NCBI GenBank assembly: GCA_964580055.1
Contig: CAZOJI010000005.1
Location: 1-64,000, forward strand
Direction of reading: 5' to 3'
DNA length: 64,000 bases
DNA from: JBDGYW01 sp964580055
GTDB taxonomy: Bacteria > Gemmatimonadota > Gemmatimonadetes > Gemmatimonadales > GWC2-71-9
This document shows, piece after piece, positions 24,948-34,257 of the stretch (within the stretch, counting starts at the first letter, position 1; every line of letters starts with the position of its first letter). The translations under genes and the position numbers were made by a program. Under the pieces are notes generated by a model. It searched no databases, was not told where the DNA came from, and saw only the letters and a list, made by a program, of their open reading frames with translations.

Positions 24948-26039
24948 ATGCCTCAGAAGGTACTAGAGGAGTTCAGCGTACCTCGTCTCGACATCTTGGA
25001 TGAGGACGCAAATGTAGATGAATCGCTGGAGCCCCAGTTGAGCGAGGAGCAGCTCATCGGTATGTACCGAGCAATGCTGCTTGCACGGGCGAGCGACGAA
25101 CGCATGCTGAAATTGCAGCGCCAGGGACGCATAGGCACCTTCGGTCCTTCAATCGGCCACGAAGCAAGCGTGGTTGGGCCAGCGTTTGCCATGGCAGAAG
25201 AGGACTGGTTCGTTTCCGCCTTCCGAGAATTGGGGGGGCGATTGGTGCGCGGTGAGTCATTGGCCAACCAATTCGTCTACTACAACGGCTTCGAGGAGGG
25301 GACGGTTCGCCCGGGTGGAGACGGAAGGCTGCTCCCCATTAGCGTCATAGTCGGCGCGCAGGCACTGCATGGAGTAGGGATCGCTTACGCCATGAAGTAT
25401 CGGAAGCAGAACTCTGCAGTTCTGGTTTTTTTGGGCGACGGGGCGACCAGCGAGGGCGATTTTCATGAAGCGATGAACTTCGCGGCCGTATGGCAAGCAC
25501 CCGTTGTTTTCATCTGCCAAAACAATCATTGGGCCATATCGGTGCCACGCTCGAAGCAGACCAAGTCAAAAACCCTTGCACAGAAGGCGATCGCGTATCA
25601 GATGCCTGGGATCCAGGTAGATGGCAACGACGTCCTGGCCACGTACAAGACCGCCAAGGAAGCGCTGGAGACAGCGCGCGCCGGAGGCGGTCCAACCCTC
25701 ATAGAGGCGGTAACCTACAGGCTGATGATGCACACCACCGCGGACGATCCCAAAAAATACCGATCCGAGGAAGAGGTGGAAGCATGGAAAGCCCGAGAGC
25801 CGCTGATTCGATTCCGGAAATATTTGGAGAACAAAGGCTACTGGAACGAAGAAAAGCAGGCGGCCATGGACGAAGACATCAAGAAGGAAATCGACGACGC
25901 CGTCAAGGAGTTCGAGGCGCGCACCGATTTCAAACCGGACGCTCCCTTCGACCATGTATTCGGCACCCGGCACGCCTCAGTGGAAGAGCAGCGAGAGGAG
26001 TTTCTCGCCATCATCTCCAAGGAGGCCGACAATGGCTAG
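24948..26039 (+). CDS. pdhA: Pyruvate dehydrogenase E1 component, alpha subunit
   Basis: A 363-residue thiamine-diphosphate enzyme subunit. The TPP/Mg motif is FLGDGATSEGDFHEAMNFAAVWQAPVVFICQNN; FGPSIGHEASVVGPAFAM and RLMMHTTADDPKKYR (phosphorylation-loop region in eukaryotes) also fit. It decarboxylates pyruvate (or a branched-chain oxoacid; the sequence style, Bacillus/Thermus-like, does not exclude that) and acetylates the lipoyl group of E2. The 3' end overlaps the E1 beta start by 8 bases. First gene of a six-gene operon with E1b, E2, E3, a lipoate-ligase-like protein and a DUF302 protein. Confidence 0.92.
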   Translation: MPQKVLEEFSVPRLDILDEDANVDESLEPQLSEEQLIGMYRAMLLARASDERMLKLQRQGRIGTFGPSIGHEASVVGPAFAMAEEDWFVSAFRELGGRLVRGESLANQFVYYNGFEEGTVRPGGDGRLLPISVIVGAQALHGVGIAYAMKYRKQNSAVLVFLGDGATSEGDFHEAMNFAAVWQAPVVFICQNNHWAISVPRSKQTKSKTLAQKAIAYQMPGIQVDGNDVLATYKTAKEALETARAGGGPTLIEAVTYRLMMHTTADDPKKYRSEEEVEAWKAREPLIRFRKYLENKGYWNEEKQAAMDEDIKKEIDDAVKEFEARTDFKPDAPFDHVFGTRHASVEEQREEFLAIISKEADNG

Positions 26040-27027
26040 CGAGATGTTGAAGTTGAACATGGTGCAGGCCATCAATCTGGGTCTCGAGCAAGAGATGGCC
26101 AAGGACGACTCCGTGATATTGCTGGGCCAAGACATCGGTGTCGATGGTGGCGTATTCCGCGTTACCGACGGTCTCCTCGACAAGTACGGGGAAGAACGCG
26201 TTATCGACACTCCGCTCGCGGAGTCCGCAATCATCGGGACCGCTATCGGCATGGCGTTGGCCGGACTCCGACCTGTGGGGGAAATGCAGTTTTCCGGATT
26301 CAGCTACCTAATGATCCCACAGCTCGAGGGTCATGCTTCCCGGTTCAGATCCCGATCCCATGGGCAATGGTCCTGCCCCATCGTGCTGCGGATGCCCTAC
26401 GGCGGTGGAGTTCGCGCAATGGAGCACCACTCCGAGAGCAGGGAGGCAACCTACGGGCACCTTCCTGGCACCAAGGTGGTAATTCCGTCCACGCCTCGTA
26501 ACGCGCGCGCGCTCATTGTGGCCGCAATCCGCGATCCAGACCCGGTGGTCTTCATGGAACCCAAACGCTCTTACAGGGCTTTTCGCGAGGAGGTGCCTGC
26601 GGAGGAAGAGGTCATGGAGATCGGCCGCGCGCAGATCGTTCAGGAAGGAAGCGATCTTACCCTCGTCAGCTTCGGTGCAATGATGCGGACGACGCTGCAG
26701 GCGGCCGAGGAAGTACAGAAAGCGAGAGGCATCGAGTTGGAGATCATAGACCTCCTGACCATTGCGCCCATGGACACCGACACAGTGGTCGAGTCCGTCA
26801 GCAAGACAGGGAGATGCGTGATAGTGCAGGAGGCACCGAGAACGTTGGGAGCAGCCTCGGAGATAATCGCCAGCATCAATGACAAGGCCTTGCTTTACCT
26901 GGAAGCACCGATAAGACGCATAACCGGCTACGACGTTGTCACACCCAATTTCGGGCGGGAGAACCTGTTCTTGCCGACACCCGAACGAATTCAGTGGGCC
27001 ATCGAAGAGACCATCGACTTCCGCTGA
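26032..27027 (+). CDS. pdhB: Pyruvate dehydrogenase E1 component, beta subunit
   Basis: A 331-residue partner of the E1 alpha chain. It starts MASEMLKLNMVQAINLGLEQEM at ATG 26032, inside the end of pdhA. Characteristic segments: GQDIGVDGGVFRVTDGL, DTPLAESAIIGTAIGMALAGLRPVGEMQF, MPYGGGVRAMEHHSES, and the C-terminal transketolase domain with LLTIAPMDTDTVVESVSKTGRCVIVQE. With pdhA it forms the alpha2beta2 decarboxylase. Confidence 0.93.
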   Translation: MASEMLKLNMVQAINLGLEQEMAKDDSVILLGQDIGVDGGVFRVTDGLLDKYGEERVIDTPLAESAIIGTAIGMALAGLRPVGEMQFSGFSYLMIPQLEGHASRFRSRSHGQWSCPIVLRMPYGGGVRAMEHHSESREATYGHLPGTKVVIPSTPRNARALIVAAIRDPDPVVFMEPKRSYRAFREEVPAEEEVMEIGRAQIVQEGSDLTLVSFGAMMRTTLQAAEEVQKARGIELEIIDLLTIAPMDTDTVVESVSKTGRCVIVQEAPRTLGAASEIIASINDKALLYLEAPIRRITGYDVVTPNFGRENLFLPTPERIQWAIEETIDFR

Positions 27028-27041
27028 TGTAGGAGGATCGT

Positions 27042-28364
27042 GTGTACGAGTTCAAGCTGCCAGATCTTGGCGAGGGCATTCACGAAGGAGAAATCCTGCA
27101 GTGGCACGTCCAGGCCAACGACAAAATCGAAGAAGATGATGCTCTAGTGGAAATCGAGACCGACAAAGCCGCCGTCACGATTCCTTCACCGAAGGGCGGC
27201 AAGGTCGTCTCGGTAACAGGGTCAGTCGGAGACACCGTCGACGTGGGACAGGTGATTGCGGTGATCGACGACGGCTCCGGCGCCCCCTCTGAGGAAATCG
27301 AGCAACCCGAGCTCGCATCCACACCTCCCAGGCCGGCGGGAGCCGAGCCGGACGAGGCAGCTCCAACCCCGCCCGGCCCTCGCCGGCCGGTTCCGGCCGC
27401 GCCCGCGACGAGACGCCTCGCCAGGGAACTCGGCATTGACATCAACTCCGTGGCCGCAACCGGCCCAGCCGGGCGGGTGACGCCGGAGGATGTTCGTGCA
27501 GCGGCAGAGAGCCGTCAGCTTCCGAGTGTTGCCGAGGTACCTGCAGCTGCAGAAAAACCCGAGGTTGGAGTAGTCAGCGCCGAAACCGAGTTTGCGGCCC
27601 ATGCTGCATCGGCAATACCGTTTCTGGACATCGACCCGCTGCCGGATTTCGAGCAGTGGGGACCGGTGGATAAGCAACCGTTGCGTTCCATCCGCCGGCG
27701 CGTGGCACATCGGATGACCACTTCGACCGTCTTGGTACCTCACGTGGGTCACATGGACGATGCCGATGTGACTCTTCTGGAAGAGTTCCGAGCCAAGGCC
27801 AATGCATCGGCGGACAAAGAGGGCGGAGAGCGGCTTACGCTATTGGCCTTCGTCGTCAAAGCGGTAACCGCGGGCCTCAAGGCAGCACCAGTGTTCAACT
27901 CTAGCCTCGATCCGTTCAACGAGGAGATCGTATACAAGAAGTACTACAACGTCGGCATTGCGGTGGATACCGGCCGCGGATTGATAGTACCTGTCGTGCG
28001 CAACACGGATTGCAAGAGCATCAAACAGATCGCCGCCGACATAAAGGACGTTGCCGTACGAGCGCGTGACGGCAACATTGATGTGTCGGATCTGCAGGGA
28101 TCGACTTTCACGATCACCAACGTCGGGCCGCACGGCGGCACAGCTCTGATCCCGACCATCAACTACCCCGAGGTAGCGATTCTGGGAATGGGAAGTGTGC
28201 GGCCCAAACCGGTAGTCAGGGACAACGAAATCGTGATCAGAACCATCGTGCCGCTCACACTGGCATTCGATCATCGGGTGGCCGATGGCGCCGATGCCGC
28301 GCGCTTCGTGGCGGAGCTGGCCCGTCAGTTGTCTGACCCCAACCTGCTCCTGGTCGAGGCCTGA
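27042..28364 (+). CDS. pdhC: Dihydrolipoamide acetyltransferase (E2)
   Basis: A 440-residue E2 with one lipoyl domain (about residues 1-76; lipoyl Lys42 in EIETDKAAV), a Pro/Ala-rich linker, a peripheral-subunit-binding domain (about 125-160, RRLARELGIDINSVAATGPAGRVTPEDV), a second linker and the catalytic trimer domain (about 210-440) with TFTITNVGPHGGT and the active-site DHRVADG. The start codon is GTG 27042 with AGGAGG 7 bases upstream. It transfers the acetyl group to CoA and is the core of the complex. Confidence 0.93.
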   Translation: MYEFKLPDLGEGIHEGEILQWHVQANDKIEEDDALVEIETDKAAVTIPSPKGGKVVSVTGSVGDTVDVGQVIAVIDDGSGAPSEEIEQPELASTPPRPAGAEPDEAAPTPPGPRRPVPAAPATRRLARELGIDINSVAATGPAGRVTPEDVRAAAESRQLPSVAEVPAAAEKPEVGVVSAETEFAAHAASAIPFLDIDPLPDFEQWGPVDKQPLRSIRRRVAHRMTTSTVLVPHVGHMDDADVTLLEEFRAKANASADKEGGERLTLLAFVVKAVTAGLKAAPVFNSSLDPFNEEIVYKKYYNVGIAVDTGRGLIVPVVRNTDCKSIKQIAADIKDVAVRARDGNIDVSDLQGSTFTITNVGPHGGTALIPTINYPEVAILGMGSVRPKPVVRDNEIVIRTIVPLTLAFDHRVADGADAARFVAELARQLSDPNLLLVEA

Positions 28365-28382
28365 GCAAGGAGGCTTTCAGAC

Positions 28383-29804
28383 ATGGTAATGGGAAGCATG
28401 AAGCAAGAAACGGAAGTGGCCGTCGTCGGTGCGGGTCCTGGGGGATACGTGGCCGCCTTGCGTCTTGCGGACCTCGGAAAGGAAGTACTCCTAATAGAGG
28501 AACGCGAACGGCCGGGAGGAACCTGCCTTTTGGAAGGCTGCATACCATCCAAAGCGCTCATAACAGCTATAGGGGTTGCCGAAACAGCAAAGAACGCCGA
28601 GAAGATGGGCCTTTCGATAGGAGAAGCCCGTTTCGACCCGGTTGTACTCCGTGAATGGAAGGAATCAGTTGTCGCCAAGCTCGCGGGAGGAATCGATGGG
28701 TTGCTGGAACGACGCGGCGTCGAAGTCGTCCGCGGGCACGCCAGGTTCGCAAGCAATCGTTCCCTCTCCATAGAGGGTGGTGAGGTAGCGGGAATCGAGT
28801 TCCGGCAGGCGATCGTTGCTACCGGTTCCCGGGTAGTCCAACTGCCGGCAGCGGAGGGTTTGCCGGTCTGGACATCCACGGAGGCGCTCGAGGTACCCTC
28901 TGTACCGGAACGGCTGCTCGTGGTGGGAGGCGGCTACATCGGCCTCGAGTTGGGGCTGGTATACGCGGGCCTAGGTTCCGAGGTTTCGGTCGTGGAGTTC
29001 TTGCCGCGACTTCTCCTGGGGGCAGATCCGGATCTCGTGAAGATCATGATGAAACACGCCGAACGCAGGCTCCACACGATAATGTCGAACTCCAAGGTTG
29101 TGGGGCTGCAAGAGAGCGATGCCGGTTTCAAGGTCGACATCGAGCGCCAAGGCAAGACCGAATCGAGCGAATACGACCAGGTACTGGTATCCATCGGCAG
29201 GCAGCCCAACACCGACGGCCTCGGTTTGGAAAACACCGGTGTAGTGGTAGATGAGAAAGGCACAATCCAAGTAAACCAGGAATGCCGCACCACCCAGGAG
29301 AACATATTCGCGCTCGGCGACGTAGTTCCCGGCCCGATGCTCGCACACAAGGCCAGTCGCGAGGGAAAGGTGGCGGCCGAGGTCATCGCCGACCACAAGT
29401 CTGAATTCGACAACCGAGCGATTCCGGCCGTAGTGTTCACCGATCCCGAGATTGCCTGGAGTGGCTTGACCGAGGTCGAAGCAAGAGATCAGGGACTGAA
29501 CGTCAGAGTCGGCAAGTTCCCACTATCGGCACTCGGTCGAGCGTGGACTCTCGACCGCACCGATGGCCTCGTGAAGGTAATATCTGATGCGGACAGTAGG
29601 CTCGTGTTGGGGGTCGGAATGGTGGGTCCCCATGCCAGTGAACTGATTGCCGAAGGAACACTGGCACTCGAGATGGGGGCAACCCTCGAGGATCTCATGG
29701 TCACCATCCATCCCCATCCGACTCTATCCGAGGCCATCATCGAGGCTGCCGAAGTGGCAGCCGGGGCGCCGACCCACGTTCATCCTGCCAGGAAACGGGA
29801 GTAA
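28383..29804 (+). CDS. lpdA: Dihydrolipoyl dehydrogenase (E3)
   Basis: A 473-residue FAD/NAD flavoenzyme. FAD fold VAVVGAGPGGYVAALRLADLGKEV, redox disulfide GGTCLLEGCIPSK, NAD fold LLVVGGGYIGLELGLVYAGLGSEV, FALGDVVPGPMLAHKASREG, and the C-terminal catalytic HPHPTLSEAIIEA (His-Glu dyad). AGGAGG lies 9 bases before ATG 28383; ATGs at 28389 and 28398 are possible alternatives. It reoxidises the dihydrolipoyl group of E2 and makes NADH. The stop shares a base with the next start. Confidence 0.94.
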   Translation: MVMGSMKQETEVAVVGAGPGGYVAALRLADLGKEVLLIEERERPGGTCLLEGCIPSKALITAIGVAETAKNAEKMGLSIGEARFDPVVLREWKESVVAKLAGGIDGLLERRGVEVVRGHARFASNRSLSIEGGEVAGIEFRQAIVATGSRVVQLPAAEGLPVWTSTEALEVPSVPERLLVVGGGYIGLELGLVYAGLGSEVSVVEFLPRLLLGADPDLVKIMMKHAERRLHTIMSNSKVVGLQESDAGFKVDIERQGKTESSEYDQVLVSIGRQPNTDGLGLENTGVVVDEKGTIQVNQECRTTQENIFALGDVVPGPMLAHKASREGKVAAEVIADHKSEFDNRAIPAVVFTDPEIAWSGLTEVEARDQGLNVRVGKFPLSALGRAWTLDRTDGLVKVISDADSRLVLGVGMVGPHASELIAEGTLALEMGATLEDLMVTIHPHPTLSEAIIEAAEVAAGAPTHVHPARKRE

Positions 29805-30493
29805 TGGAAGCTCGAGCGTTCAACTGGGACGACGCCCTGATCGAAGCCAGTAAGCGACAAGGGCGACCGCAACTGCGTGTGTACTGCCCTGAGCAGACTG
29901 TCGTCGTGCTGGGACGAGGATCTCGTCCCGATGTAGAGGTGGAAATGGATGCGGTGCAGGACGACGGGATTCCGCTACTGAGACGTAGAGGCGGCGGCTG
30001 CTCGGTCGTCCTGGATCAGGGCAACGTTATCGTAGCGGTTGCGCTGCCTCTGGGTGGAATCGGAGAGATATCGAGCACCTTCACACGAATCACCGGCTGG
30101 CTGATTGATGCCCTGGAACTCACGGGAATCTTCGGAGTGCGCCGGGACGGGATCTCGGATCTCGTTCTGGGTCGTCGGAAGGTTGGAGGATCCTGCGTCT
30201 ACAGGACGTTGGGCCTACTCTACTACTCCGCCACAATCCTCTTTGAACCGGACCTCGACCTCATCGAGCGATACCTCAAACACCCTCCCAGAGAACCAGG
30301 ATACAGAGAGAGAAGAACGCATCGTGATTTCTTGGAGTCGTTGGCCGAGCAGGTGCCAACCAACAACATCCAGACATTTGCCGAAAGCATCAACTGGGCG
30401 CTCAGCAAGAGAATGGACTCCCTGCAAGGCAACAATGCAATGCGGGGGACCAGGTATGCCCATACACTCGACACAAAGGGGGCAGTAACATGA
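29804..30493 (+). CDS. Lipoate-protein ligase / octanoyltransferase-like protein
   Basis: A 229-residue member of the BPL/LplA/LipB fold. It has VVVLGRGSRPDVEVEMD, LLRRRGGGCSVVLDQGNVIVAVALP (the RRxxGGG loop) and the catalytic lysine in LGRRKVGGSCVYRTLGLLYYSATILF. It probably attaches lipoate or octanoate to E2. Its start overlaps the lpdA stop by one base, so it is translated with the complex it modifies. A cysteine next to the catalytic lysine (GGSC) might hint at a LipM-like transferase mechanism; which activity it has cannot be settled here. Confidence 0.8.
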   Translation: MEARAFNWDDALIEASKRQGRPQLRVYCPEQTVVVLGRGSRPDVEVEMDAVQDDGIPLLRRRGGGCSVVLDQGNVIVAVALPLGGIGEISSTFTRITGWLIDALELTGIFGVRRDGISDLVLGRRKVGGSCVYRTLGLLYYSATILFEPDLDLIERYLKHPPREPGYRERRTHRDFLESLAEQVPTNNIQTFAESINWALSKRMDSLQGNNAMRGTRYAHTLDTKGAVT

Positions 30494-30894
30494 CCGTACC
30501 AGATGTCAGATACGGACTAACCAAGGCGCTTCCAGACATTCCCTACGACGACGCGGTTGCTCGCACGACCCAAGCTCTCAAGGCGGAAGGCTTCGGGGTG
30601 TTGACCACGATAGATGTGAAAGCGACGATGAAGGAGAAGCTGGACGTCGATTTCCGCCCGTATGTCATTCTCGGCGCTTGCAACCCTCCACTGGCACACA
30701 AGGCGCTATCGGCAGAACGGCTGATTGGTCTGCTGCTGCCGTGCAACGTAGTCGTCATGGAGAGTGACGACGGTGGATCTGTAGTGTCCGCTTTCAAGCC
30801 CACAGAGGGCTTTTCACTAGTAGAAAACGATGGGGTCCAACCTCTGGCACGCGAGGTAGAGGAACGCCTCGAACGCGTGCTCGCGAGCCTTTGA
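30490..30894 (+). CDS. DUF302 protein
   Basis: A 134-residue soluble protein with the DUF302 pattern: IPYDDAVARTTQALKAEGFGVLTTIDVKATMKEKLDVDFRPYVILGACNPPLAHKAL, followed by LLLPCNVVVME. Its function in other bacteria is not established. It overlaps the lipoate-ligase-like gene by 4 bases (ATGA), so it is part of the pyruvate dehydrogenase transcript. The cysteines in LGACNPP and LLPCN are conserved in the family and could be redox or ligand sites (inference). Confidence 0.85.
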   Translation: MTVPDVRYGLTKALPDIPYDDAVARTTQALKAEGFGVLTTIDVKATMKEKLDVDFRPYVILGACNPPLAHKALSAERLIGLLLPCNVVVMESDDGGSVVSAFKPTEGFSLVENDGVQPLAREVEERLERVLASL

Positions 30895-30931
30895 CCGAAA
30901 ACTACCGTGGTGTCTCTAGTACCGGGACATC

Positions 30932-32350
30932 ATGGTACTCCCGTCCATGACCGAAGACCAGACTCGCTTCCGCACCGACTCCGACTCCATGGGTGAAGTC
31001 GAGCTGCCCGCAGATGCGCTTTACGGTGCAAGTACCGCCCGCGCCGTAGAGAACTTCCCGGTATCGGGCATTGGCATCGGCAGGGAGATGATCCAAGCGT
31101 TGGGCATGATCAAGCATGCAGCCTCTCTCACAAACGCAGAACTGGGCAAGCTCGATCAATCGATTGGCGCCGCGATCGCGAAAGCCGCGGAAGAGGTAGC
31201 CCGCGGTGTTCTCGATGCGCACTTCCCGGTCGACGTATTCCAGACGGGCTCCGGGACCAGCAGCAACATGAACGCCAACGAGGTGATCGCAAACCGCGCA
31301 AACCTGTTGTTGGGAGGGGAGATTGGACGTAAATCTCCCGTCCATCCCAACGACCATGTCAACATGGGTCAGTCGAGCAACGACGTGTTCCCTTCAGCGA
31401 TTCACCTGGCTGCCCTGAAACTGGTTCACCATGTACTGCTGCCGGCCTTGAGCAGCCTCAGCAGAAAGCTGACGGCCAAGAGCCTCCAATTCGACGATGT
31501 GGTCAAGGTCGGCCGCACCCATTTGCAGGACGCTACTCCAATCCGTCTGAGCCAGGAATTCTCGGGATTCGCTGCGCAGCTGGAACACGGCATCCATCAT
31601 GTGCTGCATGCATCTGAGAGCCTCCGAGAGTTGCCGCTCGGCGGGACCGCGGTAGGTACGGGAATAAACACTCACCCTGAGTTCGCCCGGCGCGTGACGG
31701 CAAAGCTGTCACAACAGACCGGCGTTGAGTTCGTGGAGGCGGGCAACCACTTCGAGGCTCAGGCCGCGCGCGATGCCGCCGTTCGGGTGAGCGGAGCGTT
31801 GAAATCCGTCGCCGTCAGCCTGATCAAGATCGCCAACGATATCCGCTGGCTCGGGTCGGGCCCTTCCGCTGGGCTCGGTGAGTTGTCCATGCCTGCGGTG
31901 CAGCCGGGTTCGAGCATCATGCCCGGGAAGGTCAACCCAGTGATTGCCGAGTCGGTAATTCAGGCAGCAGCTCAGGTCATCGGTAACGATTCTGCGATAA
32001 CCGTTGGCGGCATGTACAGCCAGTTCCAGCTGAATACGATGCAACCTCTGATAGCGAGAAACCTCCTCGAGCAGATCAAGTTGCTGGCCAATGCGTCAGA
32101 CCTGTTTCGCGAAAGGCTGATCGCTGGGCTCGACGTAAACCGCGAACGAATTGCGGAATTGTTGGATCGCTCAGCCGCGTTGGGCACCGCCCTCGCTCCA
32201 TTCATAGGCTATGACAGAACCGCAGCGATAGTGACGAGAGCGCAAAGGGAAGGAAGGACGATTCGCGAAGTCGCCGGAGAGGAAGGGGTGCTTCCGGAGA
32301 ATGAACTCGACAGGATACTGGACCCGCGCCGGCAAACCGAGCGCGGCTAG
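30932..32350 (+). CDS. fumC: Fumarate hydratase, class II
   Basis: A 472-residue oxygen-stable, iron-free fumarase. Signatures: TGSGTSSNMNANEVIANRA, HPNDHVNMGQSSNDVFPSAIH, LPLGGTAVGTGINTHPEF and the GSSIMPGKVNPV loop with the catalytic Ser. It interconverts fumarate and malate. ATG 30932 (with CGGGA 4 bases upstream) and ATG 30947 are both possible; the former is used. The gap to the DUF302 gene is 37 bases, so it may be read with the pyruvate dehydrogenase operon. It completes the TCA link with sdhCAB. Confidence 0.95.
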   Translation: MVLPSMTEDQTRFRTDSDSMGEVELPADALYGASTARAVENFPVSGIGIGREMIQALGMIKHAASLTNAELGKLDQSIGAAIAKAAEEVARGVLDAHFPVDVFQTGSGTSSNMNANEVIANRANLLLGGEIGRKSPVHPNDHVNMGQSSNDVFPSAIHLAALKLVHHVLLPALSSLSRKLTAKSLQFDDVVKVGRTHLQDATPIRLSQEFSGFAAQLEHGIHHVLHASESLRELPLGGTAVGTGINTHPEFARRVTAKLSQQTGVEFVEAGNHFEAQAARDAAVRVSGALKSVAVSLIKIANDIRWLGSGPSAGLGELSMPAVQPGSSIMPGKVNPVIAESVIQAAAQVIGNDSAITVGGMYSQFQLNTMQPLIARNLLEQIKLLANASDLFRERLIAGLDVNRERIAELLDRSAALGTALAPFIGYDRTAAIVTRAQREGRTIREVAGEEGVLPENELDRILDPRRQTERG

Positions 32351-32356
32351 GGTCTG

Positions 32357-33655
32357 TTACGCCACGGCTGCCGACTTGGCCACCTCGGCAGCCTTCGCCT
32401 TCTGCATCCGCCCCAAAGCCAGTCCAGTCCCAACCCAGATCGCCGCCACAGGCACTGCAGTAAGTGCAACGCCACCCACTGACAGGCCAAGGGCAGCCAA
32501 ACCAGTGTATATCCAAGCCGACCCCAGATCACCACCCCGGTATACGGCGGCGTCGATGAAGGATTTCGATTTGTAGCGCTCCTCGCGGCTGACGTGAGTG
32601 AAAAGCACTTCTCGCGACGGTTTGGCCACTGCATATCTACCGGCACTGTACAACACCTGAACGACAACGAAGACGGCCAGCAGCGGGTAGATACCAAGGG
32701 ACAAAAAGCCTAAGCATGCAACTGCGGGGATGAAGGCGAGACTGAGGCCCAGTCCAAACCGACGTATTATGTGCGCAGTCACAAAACCCTGCGTCACGAG
32801 GGTAATGCCCTGCACTGCCGTGTTGATTGCGGCGAGAAACGAGCGACTCGCCGATCTGTCACCACCAAAATAGTCTCGCAGCAGATCCGCCTGCTGGTAG
32901 TACAGCATCGTTGACGCGAAGGTCATGAGCACTATGAACAGCGCTATGTTGCGCAAGTAGGAGGAAGCGAACACGACCTTCATGCCTGACCAAACCGTTC
33001 CCTTGATCAGTTCGTTGTCTTCCTTGCGAAGTGGCGCCGCGGAGGTGCTCGACTCGCGGTGAAGCGTTCGCGCTAATCTGGCGGCTATCTCCAGTGGCAC
33101 CGTCGCCAGAACCAACAGGAGAAAGACCGGCAGCAGCTCAGCCATCCGTACCATGGCAGCAGACCCAATAACTCCGCCGAGGGACGCTCCGACGGCAATA
33201 ACTCCGAACGTTCTCTTGCCCTGCTCCGTACCGAACAGGTCGACGATGAAGCCCCAGAAAACGGTCACCACGAACAGGGAAAAGACGCTCGTCCAGACGT
33301 AGAATGCTCTGTCTATCCACGGACGAGCGGACTCGGGCAATAGATACAACGATCCAAAGAAGATCAGGAGATTCACCGCGAAAAACCTGTTGGTAAGCGG
33401 TATGAACACTCTCCTGGATAATCGCGAGACCGCTGCGGAGTAGAGAGGCACTGCAACAAGCACCATGACGAGAAAAACAACGGTCCACAACAGTTGGAGG
33501 TTGCCGCGATCCGCAGCGCTGATCTCGTCTCGGACAGGCCGGAGAATATTGTAGCTGAGGAGGATGCAAAAACCGTATGCCGTAGCCAGCAATACGGGTC
33601 CGATCTCCTCCTCCTTGACGGGGACGATCTTGCGGATCATTCCGTCCAAGTTCAT
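32357..33655 (-). CDS. MFS/ATP-ADP-translocase-like membrane transporter
   Basis: A 432-residue polytopic membrane protein with about 11-12 hydrophobic helices. It begins MNLDGMIRKIVPVKEEEIGPVLLATAYGFCILLSYNILRPVRDEI, which resembles bacterial relatives of the Npt/Tlc nucleotide transporters; VFWGFIVDLFGTEQGKRTFGVIAVGASLGGVIGS is the family's loop-2 region. A longer frame reaches 33721, but ATG 33655 gives the normal N-terminus. True nucleotide exchange is known mainly in intracellular bacteria; free-living homologues are uncharacterised, so substrate is open. It converges with fumC, 6 bases apart. Confidence 0.75.
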   Translation of the reverse strand: MNLDGMIRKIVPVKEEEIGPVLLATAYGFCILLSYNILRPVRDEISAADRGNLQLLWTVVFLVMVLVAVPLYSAAVSRLSRRVFIPLTNRFFAVNLLIFFGSLYLLPESARPWIDRAFYVWTSVFSLFVVTVFWGFIVDLFGTEQGKRTFGVIAVGASLGGVIGSAAMVRMAELLPVFLLLVLATVPLEIAARLARTLHRESSTSAAPLRKEDNELIKGTVWSGMKVVFASSYLRNIALFIVLMTFASTMLYYQQADLLRDYFGGDRSASRSFLAAINTAVQGITLVTQGFVTAHIIRRFGLGLSLAFIPAVACLGFLSLGIYPLLAVFVVVQVLYSAGRYAVAKPSREVLFTHVSREERYKSKSFIDAAVYRGGDLGSAWIYTGLAALGLSVGGVALTAVPVAAIWVGTGLALGRMQKAKAAEVAKSAAVA

Positions 33656-33740
33656 AGACAAAGCTCCAGGGCTACTGGCTCGAAACCGGCGTAGGTTCAA
33701 TGCGACGGCGGATGTCACCAATCTAGCTCAAGGAGCTAAG

Positions 33741-33770
33741 AGAGCCCATCCGGATCACCGGAAGGGCTCT
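33741..33770. terminator. Strong hairpin after the superoxide reductase gene
   Basis: AGAGCCC (33741) pairs with GGGCTCT (33764), and inside it CCGG pairs with CCGG. A second small hairpin (TAGCTC-AAG-GAGCTA, 33724..33738) follows in the minus direction. It lies 23 bases beyond the desulfoferrodoxin stop and upstream of the transporter gene; no clear T-run. Confidence 0.5.
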
Positions 33771-33793
33771 TGTCGTTACGTTCGGCCGTGGTT

Positions 33794-34174
33794 CTACGAT
33801 GTCGTCCAGAGACCGTGCAGGTTACAGTAGGCGCGAGCCTTTACGTTCGAGATCGGCAGCGGGAAGAAAGCTTCAGGAGCATCACCAGGATTCAAAAACT
33901 GAAGGTAGCTCTTGCCATTCAAGACCACTTCGATCCACTCGATATAGTGATCGTTGCCCATGGGATGTAGCACCTCCCCGACAACGACCCTGATACCCCC
34001 ATCGGTCTCCTGCACGACCGGCACGTGCTTTTCCGTCGCGGCGTCCGTCGTATTCTCAGTGACCGCTTCCATCTGCTGGCCGCAGCAGACGAGAGTTCCA
34101 CCGGCAGCGTGCACCACCTCCACCGTGTTTCCACACAGCCCACACCTGTAAACTTGGAGTTTCTCTGTTGCCAT
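33794..34174 (-). CDS. Desulfoferrodoxin (superoxide reductase, 2Fe-type)
   Basis: A 126-residue protein. The N-terminal rubredoxin-like centre has Cys11, Cys14, Cys30 and Cys31. The C-terminal catalytic iron site has the expected His and Cys ligands: EKHVPVV, VLHPMGNDHYIEWI, and YCNLHGLW. It reduces superoxide to peroxide without making oxygen, a hallmark of anaerobes and microaerophiles. GAGGAG precedes the ATG. Last gene of a perR-ferritin-peroxiredoxin-desulfoferrodoxin set; the peroxide formed can be removed by the peroxiredoxin and rubrerythrins. Confidence 0.95.
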   Translation of the reverse strand: MATEKLQVYRCGLCGNTVEVVHAAGGTLVCCGQQMEAVTENTTDAATEKHVPVVQETDGGIRVVVGEVLHPMGNDHYIEWIEVVLNGKSYLQFLNPGDAPEAFFPLPISNVKARAYCNLHGLWTTS

Positions 34175-34210
34175 TTCCCGGCTCCTCGTGGTTCGGTTGG
34201 AGAATCTCGA

Positions 34211-34241
34211 AGCCGCCGGCCCTCAGTTCGGGCCGACGGCT
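34211..34241. terminator. Hairpin between peroxiredoxin and superoxide reductase genes
   Basis: AGCCGCCGGCCC - TCAGTTC - GGGCCGACGGCT: 11 of 12 pairs. In the 83-base gap between two same-strand genes it may be a partial terminator or an mRNA-processing element that sets the ratio of the two products. Confidence 0.45.
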
Positions 34242-34257
34242 GGAAAATGAAGATAAA

